From Pholiota molesta (taxonomy: Eukaryota > Basidiomycota > Agaricomycetes > Agaricales > Strophariaceae): a DNA stretch of 64,000 nt. Below, one piece after another: positions 52,292-64,000 of the stretch; positions within the stretch are counted from its first letter, which is position 1, and every line of letters begins with the position of its first letter. Made by a program: the position numbers and the translations under genes. The DNA lies in contig JACGCK010000039.1 of assembly GCA_014925825.1 (NCBI GenBank), positions 62,001 through 126,000 of the forward strand. Direction: 5' to 3'. Below the pieces are notes generated by a model that was given only the letters and a program-made list of their open reading frames with translations, did no database searches and was not told the origin of the DNA.

Positions 52292-55200
52292 ATGGCGAGC
52301 GCAGCTCGTAAAGTACAGGAACGGTTATTTGGAAAGTCCGCGTCTCCCAACAAGTCGCCCGAACAGCAGCAACCCTTTCCGACTTCCCAAGAGCGCCTCG
52401 ATACCCCTACTTTATCCATCAATATCCCGAATACTCAGACAACGCCTACGCAACCGCCTAGGAAGAACGCGGAATCGCCAGGACAGGATCGCGACGAGCC
52501 TGACGCCACGACGCCCCCTGTTCAACCATTTCGCGAGCGTCTGATCCAGGAATTAGGAAGTGAATACAAGGGTGCTGAAAAGTATCGCCTAGAACAAAGT
52601 GATAAACGCGAGAAACACTGGAAGAAATGGGGTCCTTATCTGAGTGACAGGCAATGGGTGCGTATTGGATGTCCTCTTTGAAGGCGGCTTCGGAAACTGA
52701 GCAGGCTTGATTCAGGCAACTGTGCGCGAGGATTACTCTGCAGATGGCGATGCCTGGAGTCATTTCCCCCATGCCCATGCGAGATCCAGGGCTTATAGAT
52801 GGGGAGAGGACGGTATCGCCGGAATATCTGACAATCATCAACGTCTATGCTTCGGCTTATCTCTATGGAATGGCGAAGATCCTATCTTAAAAGAGCGACT
52901 CTTTGGAGTTACTGGCCATCAAGGAAACCACGGAGAAGATTGCAAGGAATTGTATTACTATCTAGACTCGACCCCAACACACTCATATATGAAGTTCTTG
53001 TACAAATACCCTCAACGAAGATACCCATATGAAGACCTTGTCTCTGAAAATCAGCGCCGGGGTCGTGATGTCGCGGAATACGAGATCTTGGATACTGATG
53101 TCTTCGATGAAGATCGTTATTGGGATGTTTTTGTCGAAGTTCGTCACTTTTTCTAATCTTGAGGCCAACGCAACTCATTGCCAATCTAGTATGCAAAAGA
53201 CGAACAAGACGTCGAAAATCTGTACATCCGAATCACGGCATACAATCGCGGACCAGATCCTGCGACGCTACACATCATTCCTCAGCTTTGGTTCCCCAAC
53301 ACTTGGTCATGGCCATTGGAGAAGCCTCCTATTCCCACAATGAGCGGATCGGTCAGAGGCGGCGATAACATTAGATGCGTCACCGTACGCCATCCAACTT
53401 TGGGCAAAACCTACTTGTATTGCCTCCCATCGCCACCAGCAGTTGGTCCCACAAACGACTTCGAGGTCGATCCAGAAATTGATGTCGTGCAACCGGAACT
53501 CATGTTTACGGAGAACAACACGAACTTCAGTCGCCTATATGGCGGCACAAATGAAACCCCTTTCGTGAAAGATGCATTCCACGACCATATCATACCCTCC
53601 CATCGTCCTCCCAATTCTGAATCTCAACCAGAAGGCTTCTTCACAACGAGGATCCGCTCGCGGACCGCGTCGCTGTTTGGCGACGAGAAGCCTGACGTCC
53701 CTGAAGAAGGGCCGTGTACTCCGTTCCCGAGTGGGGCAACTTTTGTCAACCCAGAACTGAAGGGCACAAAAAGCGGAGCCCACTACACCTTTACGAATGT
53801 CCCAGGGCATGGCGGATGCGCGGTGGTTCGTCTCAAGCTCACGCCTTCCCGTCTGGGCAAAGATGTCAGTGTGGAGGATGAGCTAGTGTTTGACGATGCT
53901 GTGGAAGAGCGTAGGCAAGAGGCGGACGAGTTTTACAGTTCGCTTGTGTTTGGCCCGATTAGTGATGATCTGAGGCAGATCATGCGGCAAGCATTCGCAG
54001 GGATGCTTTGGACGAAGCAGTATTATCGGTTCATTCAGAAAGAATGGCTCGAGGGCGACCCGGCTCAGCCTCCACCTCCGCCAAATAGGAAGTTTATCAG
54101 GAATCGGGTACGTACATGCACTATCACATCGATATCTGCGCTGATCACTTCGTCCGCTCATAGGAATGGAAACATATGCATATCGAGGACATTTTGTCCA
54201 TGCCCGACAAGTACGTTATTCGTCAAGCGAGGATTTTCAGACGCATATATTCACCTCATGATACATTATATCTGTTTAGATGGGAATATCCTTTCTTTGC
54301 TGCTTGGGACACGGCATTCCATTGTATACCACTTGCCGTGGTTGATCCAGCGTTTGCGAAGAAGCAGCTAGATCTCCTGACTCGGGAATGGTACATGAAG
54401 CCGGACGGCCAGATTCCCGCGTATGAGTGGAACTTCAGTGATGTCAATCCTCCGGTTCATGCTTGGTAAATTTGCTTTTGATATATATTGACGCCATGTT
54501 AAATGAGATCTTTCTAGGGCGACATTCCGGATTTTCAAGATTGAACGTAAACTCCATGGAAGAGAAGATCTACCCTTCCTTGAGCGCGTATTCCAGAAGT
54601 TACTTCTCAATTTCACATGGTACGACTTTTCCGCCTTTTCGTTGACACTTTCTCAACCTCGCGAAACGTCGTTAGGTGGGTGAACAGGAAGGATCAAGGC
54701 GGCCACAATGTCTTTGAAGGAGGATTTTTAGGTTTGGATAACATTGGCGCATTCAATCGGTCTGAGCCTCTCCCGACTGGCGGTACATTGCGTCAGGCCG
54801 ATGGAACGGCCTGGATGGCCTTTTATTGCCTCAACATGTACGTTTTCTCCGTCAACGGGCATGCCTTCTTCTGTTCTAAATATTCATTTTCACATGGTAG
54901 GCTGAGTATAGCTTTGGAGCTGGCGAAGCATAATCCCGTGTACGAAGATATTGCGTCCAAGTTCTTCGAAGTATGTTCATTTTTATAACATGCTGCGCAA
55001 TGATTGCCAGTGGGAAGCAAAGGAACTTCACGAACTGATGCTCGTCATCCTTTTCCACTTTTAGCATTTCATCTTTATAGCGGACGCAATGACCTATCAA
55101 GAAGGCGAGCAAGAACAGTCATTATGGAACGAGCAGGACGGGATGTATTATGACGCCATTCAATTCGGCCCTGGCCATTCTATCCAACTTCCGGTTCGCA

Positions 55201-56550
55201 GCTTGGTCGGGTTGATACCACTCTATGGCACGCTTGTATTGGAGCCGGCAGTGTTGAATCGGTTCCCAGGATTCAAGAAGAGGATGGAATGGTTCATTGA
55301 CAATCGTCCGGGCCTTTCCGGTAGGAATATGGCTAACATGAAAAGTATTTGTCTGTTCCTATGGATCGGCAGAAAATGTTATTAATTTTGATTTTATTTC
55401 AGCTGGCGGTAAGGAGCAAAGAAGGTTGTTGGCGCTAGCTAGCAAGGAAAGACTTGTCAAGATATTGGAGAAGATGTTGGACGAGAACGAATTCCTGAGT
55501 GAACACGGTGTTCGATCGTAAGTCTTCACTTTGCTCGCGTGCGTTCTACGATTGACTTTGTTTTACCTTGACAGGCTGTCGAAGCTTCACGAACAGCATC
55601 CGTGGGGTATGGATGTCCATGGTCAACGATATGAGGTCGGTTATTGGCCTGGAGACTCAAAATCCGGTATGTTTGGTGGGAATTCGAATTGGAGGGGTCC
55701 TATATGTGAGTGATGTCGGATTTATGCGAATTCAACCATCACGCTGGATGTATTCTAAATGCTTATTTTCTCCCAGGGCTCGCGACCAATTTCTTGCTTA
55801 TCGAGAGCTTGCAAAGATTTTATCAATACTATGGTGATGACCTTCAGGTGCGTTCTTCGTAACATGGATTCGAAGAGTTCTTGAAGTTCTGGACTTATAT
55901 TCTATCTTTAGGTTGAATGTCCCACGGGGAGTGGGGACTACATGAATCTGGTCTCTGTCGCGGAGGAGATTCAGCATCGTATCATCCATATCTTCGGTCG
56001 TGATATGGAAGGTCGAAGAGCCACTAACGGAGGGAATAATAAGCTTGATTATGATCCCCATTTCCGTGATTATGTATGGTTCTACGAAGTGAGCTTTTCT
56101 GTTTGTATAAGCCTTCTAAGGAGTGGTTGCTGATCGACATGTGTAGTTTTTCCATGCAGATAATGGACGAGGACTTGGCGCGTCTCACCAAACTGGCTGG
56201 TCCGGTCTTGTGGCATACCATATCCTCCAGACTGGTGTCACCTGTCGTTTGCCTAAAACTCCGAGAAGTGAGTTCTATATTGTGGTGAATTAATATCTAT
56301 GACTGGAACTAACGATGGGCTTTGCGCTTTTTTCAAGCTCCAAGAAGTGTCTTGCGTCACTACTTCGATGTAAGGCATTGCATAGTTTGCTTTTTTATTT
56401 GCGTTGACCTCATTATTTGCTTAGGACACGATCGATTCTCGATCTGAAGTTGGTGACGATGCCAAGTCTGTAAGCGCCTTCAGTACTGCCAGTGGCTTCG
56501 AAAACTGGGAGACGAACACTCTTGGAGACATCTCACCTGACGCTTTGTGA
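52292..56550 (+). CDS. glycoside hydrolase family 63-type protein (glucosidase-like)
   Basis: Many-exon plus-strand gene. The first three exons are 52292-52657, 52716-53138 and 53190-54107, all in phase; at least ten more short exons follow to TGA at 56548. After a disordered Pro/Gln-rich N-terminus (about 90 residues, no signal peptide) come [39 protein letters not shown] and [14 protein letters not shown]. The second half has [98 protein letters not shown] and [10 protein letters not shown], the (alpha/alpha)6 part of GH63 and related YgjK-like enzymes. The Asp in AAWDTAF and the acidic residue in the [10 protein letters not shown] region are candidate catalytic residues. Lack of a signal suggests a cytosolic enzyme, distinct from the ER glucosidase I; the substrate is not evident. 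Confidence 0.85.
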
Positions 56551-57161
56551 TCTCTTCGTCCTTTCCTTTCTTTCTTCCAAGTCTTTCGGAACTCTTATAG
56601 ACCTGTTTTCATCCGTATATCTCCCTTTTATTCGCATTGTTGGTTGGAAAAAATGGACAGTTTTCAGCAGTCAATGTAGTCGTAAAATCTCGCATGTATA
56701 GAAATCACTTAGAAATTAGAATTGAGCTGTATACTTTTTCTGTACCGCTTCGAGGTTGCCCATGAAGTTCTACATCTAGGCGTGAGATAATTTTATGCAA
56801 GTCCAAAGCCTCGTAAAGCCGCCGTCCTGTCCCGTCTTGGTCCCGTTCGTCCTGTCCCGTCCGTCGTTTTTGCACTCTCTCAGTCTAATCTCCATTCGAT
56901 TCATGTCGAGCCACCCGGGTATTGCTCATAAGATGGCTTAATCAATGCAAATTTTATCGCTTTCTGGATTTCTTTGCTGTTACCCCCGACCTTCTTTACT
57001 TGGGCTGTTGTCAATTAAGGTCGCACTCGGCAAAGATACAAACGATTCTCCCAGTACCGACTATTCGCTTTCTTCGTGCTCTTTCGCCCCCGCTCAGGAG
57101 GATCGACGCATCCACTGCCCTCCTCTTGTCTCTTCTCCTCTACTCACTGACAATGAAGGAA
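56551..57161. other. intergenic
   Basis: No supported gene. CCGTCCTGTCCCGTC-type short repeats occur near 56822-56870. Confidence 0.4.
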
Positions 57162-57720
57162 TGGACCCAATAGAGTCACCAGAGCCGGCATACATGCGTT
57201 ACAACCTCTTCCTTGCAACGACCCAGTTTGGTGCAGATGAAGCCCCTGCAAGTCGTCGTCAAGTTTGTGAAGTGATACAACAAGGACGCACTCGAACGTC
57301 TCGCGAAGGAGAACCTCGCGCCCAAGCTCTTCTTATGTGAACGTGTCATTGGGACCTTGATCGTCGTGGTCTGGAACGCGTTCCAGGACAGTCCCTGCAT
57401 ATGGCGCATTATTCGCCGCTCGGGCTCGAAGCACAGCGTAAGGTCTTCGGTGGTCTCAGGCAGGCAGTCAAGGCACTTGAACGTGATGGGCTTGTTCACG
57501 GCGACCTGAGAGCCCCGAATATTGTGGCGGAACCCAAGTCGGGGCAGGTAAAAGTCATTGACTTTGACTGGGCTGCGAAGCATGACGAAGGGTTCTCCCC
57601 GGACACAATCAATACGGATCTGGATGTGCTGCGTGAACAATGGCATAGTGACATTGGGCTTATGAAAAAGATGAAGCTGGAGCATGACAAGTTTGCCGCC
57701 TCAAAGTTCTGGGACCTAGA
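57162..57720 (+). pseudogene. protein-kinase-like pseudogene (fungal-type kinase fold)
   Basis: Pieces in three frames line up in kinase order. From 57162, MDPIESPEPAYMRYNLFLAT. In another frame, QVVVKFVK-stop-YNKDALERLAKENLAPKLF (the beta3-alphaC region with the VVVKF lysine), broken by TGA near 57271. Then, in the frame starting near 57401, LEAQRKVFGGLRQAVKALER, LVHGDLRAPNIV (catalytic loop), VKVIDFDWAAKHDEG (the DFG-like Asp) and a tail. HGDLR and DFDW resemble the Agaricomycete family of unusual kinases. Several frame changes and a stop make it non-functional. Confidence 0.6.
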
Positions 57721-58413
57721 TTCTTGTATGATATACATAGCGGATATTTTCTCTTTACATGATATGGGAATGCCGAGGATCTCTGGTGCTATATCCCTAC
57801 GTCGACGTCCAGAGAAGTCGATACAATCTAGCCGCGCGGACCGTTGTATGCATGCCTGATGATCAGTACTCCAACTGCACCTAACTGCACCCACCATGCA
57901 TGCCCTCCCTCGGAGCCATGTCTGGACAAAATTGCCCATACAAAAATAACTCGCCACTTCTCTCGGCCATTATTTCGCAGAGAGGCACGCCTGTGGTGGA
58001 TGCATCCTGGCGACTCGTGGCAAATGCCGTCACTGCATAGTTTATCTTTCATCCTCCGCGATGCTTTTTCACTTGGCTTTTCATATACTTCAGGCCGTCA
58101 TGCTCATAGGCCCGGCTACAAAACGAGAATCTACTGAATCAGTGACCATGACCATAACAGCTAGGTTTCTTGATTCTTGTTCATCCCGTTTCAATGAAAG
58201 GTCACCGCTCCCTGCCACGCTGGCGATGATGGAGTGGTACAGCTAGTTGGAGTGCTTTTGGTTTAATGAGATTATCTTTAGATTGATTGCTATTTTCAAC
58301 GGATGTAAGATCCGTCAGGGAATTCCAGCGCAGCCAACTTCTCTGAACGGGTTTTGGATGAAGCTCGCTGGTATAATATGAAGAAGGTAAGTAAATGAAT
58401 TTCATTCTATACA
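57721..58413. other. intergenic, upstream of polygalacturonase 3
   Basis: No supported gene. Promoter region for the plus-strand polygalacturonase gene. Confidence 0.45.
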
Positions 58414-60547
58414 ATGATCTCATTACTAACTTCTGCGTTACTGCTCTCACGTGCTGCCACGCTTGCCAATGCAGCGTGCTCCGCTACCATCAGCTCGTTG
58501 GCTGGTTAGTTCTTTCTGATACGCACCACACCCGCTTGTCTGATTTTCATGTTCATGTAGATGTTGCGGGCGCTGTGGCATGTACCACTATTACTCTGAA
58601 TGGCTTTACTGTTCCAGCGGGTGAGGGTCTGACTTTGAAGCTCGCATCTGGCACAAAAGTCACCATGGGTAAGTCTACTGGTTCAGCCTTCATATGTAAC
58701 TAATCATTCAATAACTTGAATTACAGCTGGCGACATCATCTTCGCAAACAAGACTTGGGCCGGTCCACTCTTCAGCCTTAGGTCAGAATTCAGTAGATCG
58801 GTGCTCAATGCAGTTGACTCATGATACAAATATCTAACACATCAGCGGATCATCTATCACCTGTAAGCAGATATCTTATTGGGAAAGAGGCTGCCTCATC
58901 TTAGCGTATCCGTTATAATAGTCAATGGGAATGGACACAAATTTGACGGAGGAGGTCCATTTTACTGGGTGAGTTGATCGTAAAATGGTCTATATGTAAA
59001 TTTATCAAACCCCAATCGCCTCAACAGGACGGCCAAGGGATTAATGGAGGCATACAGAAGCCAGACCCGATGATGAAGTGAGTCTGACCATGTCAAATTA
59101 TCCTGAACGGATATTAATTGCTTTCAGCATCGGCGCCTCTGGTACGATCGAGGTATGATTATTTTTCAATTTATCTTTTCGGCTCTCCTTATGCTGGCAA
59201 TACCTTTAGAATGTCAAAGTAGTCAATTCACCTGGGCGTGTATTTGCTATTTCCAATCCCGCTGCTATAACCTTGACTGGCCTGACCGTTGATAACTGTG
59301 AGTGATTCCCTTCTGTTATACAGCATGAGCCTTTCTCAAGTTACACCTTCCCTGATAGCACAAGGAGATCAACCCAACTCGCAGAGTGGGGGTAAACCAG
59401 CAGGCGCCAATACGGATGGGTTTGATGTGGCCGGCAACAACGTTATAATCGAGAAAAGGTGCGCGATCCTTCTTCAAAGCTTCAAATGTTAACTCTGTAC
59501 GATTCTCACGTATCTCTACCTAGCACTGTACATAACCAGGTACGCAGTGCGCCCTTCAATTTTTCAAAACATGAGACTCATTTCTGGCAATCGGAAGGAT
59601 GACTGTCTTGCCATCAACAAGGGTACGAATATCGTCTTCAGTGGTAACTCGTGCACGGGTGGCCATGGGATCTCGGTGGTTGGTCTATTCCCTTTTCTTG
59701 TAGGAATTTGAAATGATCATTTTTGCTTGCAGGGATCAATTAGCTCTGATGTTACCGTCTCTGGTGTAGTTATCACAGGAAACACGATCACTAACAAGTC
59801 AGTACCTTAAGCAATCTTACCGTTATGGAAAACTGACTAGTCCTTTAATGCCGGTCAACAGCGTCCAAGCGCTTCGAATCAAAACGAAGGCTACTGCTAC
59901 TGGTAGCACGGTCTCTAATATCACTTTCTCTGTAAGTTTCATTGATCCTGTCAGCCTTGGATCTGTCTCAGGCTGACCGCTGTTTGACGGATGCAGGGGA
60001 ATACTGCGACTGGTATCACTCAATTTGGGGTCATCATTGACCAGGTACCTGACTTTTCTCTATGCGTGCAGGCAGATAGACTGATTATTGCATTCCAGAG
60101 CTACCCTTCAACACTGGGCACTCCTGGAACGGGGGTCATCCTTTCAGTGCGTATCCACTTGGCAAGAACTAAATTTAGCACGGCACACGTTCGCTGATGT
60201 GTGTATTTTTAGGGTGTGAATTTTGGCTCACCCGCGACGTCCATCAGTGTTGGCAGCAGCGCTAAAAGAGTCGCTGTGAACTGTGGCGAAGGATCGTGTA
60301 CGGGTCAGTATGATCGATATGCGAGTCTATGCCTCGCAGATTGTCAATGGGACTGACTGGACGGACTTTTCTTGGCAGGCTCATGGAATTGGGCTAACCT
60401 GAAGGTCACTGGAGGCGTCGCTGGTGAGTCCTCTGGAGTCCGTCTGACCTGTGGGCTGTGGTGCCGTGTGTTCTTGGATACTAACCATTCTTGATTAACG
60501 CAGGTGCTATCACTAATTTCGCCGGTATCACGGGTTTCAGCCAGTGA
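58414..60547 (+). CDS. secreted endopolygalacturonase (GH28), paralog 3
   Basis: About 18 small exons, starting 58414-58504, 58561-58668, 58729-58781, 58846-58862, 58922-58968 and 59028-59077, ending with TGA at 60545. Signal peptide [20 protein letters not shown], then [10 protein letters not shown]. Landmarks: [70 protein letters not shown]. The GH28 motifs are all present: NTDGFD, DDC, GGHGIS, RIK. The end is [15 protein letters not shown] and [13 protein letters not shown]. Small exons and phases match paralog 2 closely, with one extra intron between the SGTIE and NVKVVNSP segments. Intact as read. About 360 residues. Confidence 0.9.
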
Positions 60548-62217
60548 TTAAAAAGTTAGAGTTTACGGATGCGTGGTAGGCGTCCGTAACTGAACGGGTT
60601 TTCGGAGGTCCTGAGAGTGGTACAGTCAGAGAACGAGTCGTTCATTTTGAATGGAATAGCAAATGATCATGGGATAGGTATTCTATTGATACCCAAAAGC
60701 ATCCAATGTCCAGTAAGCCCAGTCAACTCCTGGTATCCTGTCTGTGCTGTTCCTTGAATCTCGGTAGCAGCCATCGAGCAACGGCTACGGAGACGCCCTG
60801 TCATTGGGCGCAGTCAGGCGCAGTCTATCAGCCAGCGTACACCGTAGCACGACGGTCGTTACGTTTCCCTTGAGATTACATAGAAGGCATTTTGACAGTC
60901 CAGTTAGCAAGTCTGTGGCTGTCCGTTGCGCGCTCTCTATTTTAAGCTCCTTATGATTGTTCTTGGATGCCGTAAAGCTTGCTGAAAGACATAATGCACA
61001 TACACGTATATATATACTGAGGACATGTGGATGTGAGAGGCAATCTTCGTCAAAAGGTGGATGAATGAACATTATCGTTAGGCGGGCCCGGGTGCACTGC
61101 GCTGTTCAAAATCACTGAATGGGCAAATTCAAAGATAGATAACCAATTTCGCCATTTTGACGTCAATATATATCATGTAGCGTGAAGGAGTCGTGTTATC
61201 TGCTCACCTTTCTGAAGCGTTGGAAGAGGTCCAGAGTGGATTCCTTGTCTCTTAGAAGCCCTCGAGGGAAGTACGGTGCCGAGGAGGAGGATCTTTTATT
61301 CTTAGGCCATGCTGCCACGACTTATGAGCGTGGCCTGTCCATCTTGCGGCATGGCCAGCGAATGAAGTCATAATTTCCCGCGTGTTCGTGAGTTGAGCGT
61401 TTTCTCAATCTTCAGCGCAGAAGTGAGCACTGCTTGCAACATGTTTGGAAGGCTATCTGACGTGTCGGGGCTTTTCCTATTCCGTTTTCATTTTGAGGCT
61501 CTGCGGTGGACAACGGGGGGCGTTGTGGACGAGCGGACGCATTCAAACGAGGACATTCGGTTGTATGTGATAAATCACGAGTAGCACTGGTTGGGGATGC
61601 GATTGGTCTGATGGTGCTTTGGAAGGGCCTTTTGGGCTGATATAGTTAAGATCAGCCACTGAATGTACTTTCGGTGATGAAGTCGAGTATTTTCACAGAC
61701 AAAATCATGCGGGTCTGCGATAAGCAGTTTGATATGGTTGCGAAGCGCCGCATGGACGGGGAGAACGCTGGATTGAGCAGAGATTACGCGGTGCCAGCGT
61801 TCTTGAGAAAAGCTAGTAGACAGATGGCGATAGGCGTTATTGTTGTGGATGGTCAACTGATGGGCCATGGAAGAGTGGTGGCAGTAGGCCCGACTGAGGC
61901 GCGGCAAGGCGGCGGGCCGAAAGAGGAAGTCGATCTGCACGACGGCCGCAGCTCTTTTTCATCCGCCCATGATCTCTGCTGCCCTCCGCCGTCGATGAGG
62001 AGCACAGCGCGCACAGACTATCACTAGGTGAGTCCCGAGCGTTTCATCTGTGCGCAAGCGGCCCATCACGACAGCCGTAAGCACGGTCGCATCAGCCCGG
62101 CGTAGTTCGTCGCTCCATCACCTTGCGCTGGGACCCGTGCTTGTACTCGTCTTCGAGGCTGACCATCATCCTCTGCTATAGATTATACACATTCTAATTA
62201 TCTACGGACCGGCCACG
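60548..62217. other. no firmly supported gene
   Basis: Frames of up to 121 codons occur on both strands (for example 61674-62027 plus and 61575-61940 minus, overlapping) but show no domain or splice pattern. The right end holds the upstream region of the next gene. Confidence 0.4.
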
Positions 62218-64000
62218 ATGGCCCACTCCCACTCCCCTTCTGCAATATCGAATGCCACGCCCCAGACGGCTGGTGCCCCAAGTCATGCCCCTGGCACTTC
62301 GCCACCCCTGTCCTCGTTTCAACCACCCACTGGGCCACAATGTCAGCAGTCAAATAACATCCCGGATCAGTCTGCTCCCTCCTCTTCTCCATCTGCTACC
62401 CAGCAGCAGCCACAGCGGGTCGCCATCGGTGGACCTCGCTCTACCTCTCTCCCCCAACGCCAGCAGATGGGTCTCAGTCAGAGCAAGCCGACGCCTCCAT
62501 TGCCCGCCCCAGAAGCTTCCTCGTCTTCCTCCAACTCGCCATCAACAGCCACTAAAGGCTTGAACGCCGCGGTCGCCGGCGGCAACAAGCTCAAGCGTGC
62601 ATTTGCTCGGCGGCGAAAAAACTCGGAGGATGTATCGGAAGTGTTCTCGCCCAAGGGCAAGGAGCAGCAGGCCACAAAGCTGAGAACGGGCGTGTCTTCG
62701 TCTTCACTGGCGACTGATAAAGTGCCCAGGCCCCAACTCTCTCCTCCGCCCCCCATCTCTGCCGTCCAGCGCTCGACCCCGCCCCGCATCGAGTCCACCA
62801 AACAACCGCCCCCTTCCGTGCCTACGCCCCTCGTATGTGATTCGCTCGGAGTTGTTGTTCTATTCTCATCAACTTTTAGATTCTTAATCAGAACATTGTT
62901 CTCTCACCTACGCAGCAATCGCCACCACAGCCTCCAACGCCGCCGAAAAAGGACTTCACGCCCTCACCTCCTCTGCAGTCAGATCGCGCCGAAGTTTTCT
63001 ACGCTGGCAGTAGGAACTCGGTGATGCCAATCAGCCCAGGCATCTCGTCGGCAGTCAACTATATCTCAATGATGGATCAACCACACCTGAAGTCTCCCGA
63101 GGCAGAAAAGGAAAATTTCAAGACCGTTGAAAAACGCGATATGAAGGAGAATTGGCGAAAAAGTGACTCAACCAATAGTCATCATACCATTCGCCCTGGT
63201 GCCGCAAGTGGAACACCCTCGCGTTCGTCAAGGCCAGTTTCTTGGGCAGAATCATTCCAGTCGGCGCACACAGTCGTGCAGACCTCGAACAGGCGATTAA
63301 GTGCTCTCATCGGTGACGCCGATTTTGGTATGCCGGAAGAGGACGACGACGACACTTCCTCGTCATCCCACGCACCTGAATCATCTCCTCCTTCATCTGT
63401 ACATTCTAGCAGTCGCCGATCCATGTCCTTGAACCACGGGACGTCGACCACTGCGCCACAGCAGCTCCCTCTCCCCGCAACTGATATGAAATACCCATCA
63501 CATTCCATCTCAGAGGGTCTGCCTCCATTTAGCGCGACCCTTCCTCCTCGTGCCCCTGCTCTCTCACCTTCCGTATCCCAACCTCAATCTTCACTGGCCA
63601 ATAACGGCTTGCGTGGAAGACTTGCAGCGTGGACCGCGGCCTCGGCCAATCCCTGCCCCATTCCGCCTCCTGTTCTCCCACCACCAACTCACGAACGTAA
63701 TCCATCTGCTGCCTCACACCCACCGCAAGCATCTGCTGCGCCGTCGTCTTTCCGGCAAACGGCGATAAGCATGTCTGCTGGTGTGGGGCCGGCAGCTGCG
63801 GGCCTCGCTAAGCGAGCCGTCGAGAAGATGGGGCGCAAGTGGGCGCAGGGGATGGGGATCAGCTCGAGCAGCTCGGGTTCGGGTGGCTGGTCCACCTCGT
63901 CGTCGAGCATGAACGACGCGTCGCATATGGGCGACGCGCTCGTGCGGACGGCGTCGAACACGTCTATGTCGGGGTTGTCGAGCTTCTTGCACCCGAGTCC
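62218..64000 (+). CDS. Ser/Pro-rich protein, N-terminal part (cut by window edge)
   Basis: Exon 1 62218-62832 (MAHSHSPSAISNATPQ), GTATGT donor, CGCAG acceptor, exon 2 from 62916 open to the window end. The visible 560 or so residues are mostly disordered and rich in Ser, Pro and Gln. Ordered-looking islands are AGGNKLKRAFARRRKNSEDV, NYISMMDQPHLKSPEAEKEN, RRLSALIGDADFGMPEEDDD and AAGLAKRAVEKMGRKWAQGM. No catalytic domain is reached. My impression is of the N-terminus of a large cytoplasmic signalling regulator (RhoGAP-type proteins in basidiomycetes have similar islands), but this is a guess. Confidence 0.7.

Overview
The window looks like nuclear DNA of an Agaricomycete-type basidiomycete. 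Genes are broken by many short (about 45-65 base) GT-AG introns. The recognisable families are typical of mushroom-forming fungi: Cdc24, GH63, secreted GH28 endopolygalacturonases, an F-box/LRR-like protein, a C-terminally membrane-anchored WD40 protein and a Tnp2/CACTA-like transposon protein. I cannot name the species. There are no bacterial-style operons, rRNA genes or CRISPR arrays. All splice models were built by hand from reading frames, splice sites and remembered family patterns; no database search was run.

Layout. 1-14.5 kb is transposon-rich: the N-terminal part of a Tnp2-like protein at the left edge, two copies of a decayed protein-coding repeat (2.2-3.1 and 13.0-14.2 kb), an F-box/LRR-like gene, a GC-rich degenerate minisatellite, and a dioxygenase-like gene interrupted by an in-frame TGA. 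15.3-17.8 kb holds a small unknown gene and a WD40 gene. 17.7-26.3 kb is a block of inverted-repeat elements: a 4.2-kb near-palindrome (A), flanked by a 7-base target duplication and inserted into the last exon of the WD40 gene, followed by two interleaved inverted-repeat elements (B and C) that share the same terminal tip. Both arms of B carry a tRNA-like RNA polymerase III unit. 28.5-30.4 kb holds a spliced gene for a nucleotidyltransferase-like protein. 31.4-39.1 kb is a collage of housekeeping-gene fragments, all on the minus strand and several with introns retained: the C-terminus of a P4-ATPase, the SH3 end of a Boi-like protein, an internal piece of RNA polymerase III subunit 2, and a valyl-tRNA synthetase piece joined to it.

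40-64 kb is gene-rich: CDC24 (complete, 7 exons), three apparently intact endopolygalacturonase genes (two minus, one plus), a GH63 gene, a kinase pseudogene, and the start of a Ser/Pro-rich protein that runs off the right edge. The polygalacturonases would be secreted to cut pectin. Cdc24 and GH63 are conserved polarity and glycan-processing functions. The most noteworthy parts are the palindrome and interleaved elements at 17.7-26.3 kb and the gene-fragment collage at 31.4-39.1 kb.
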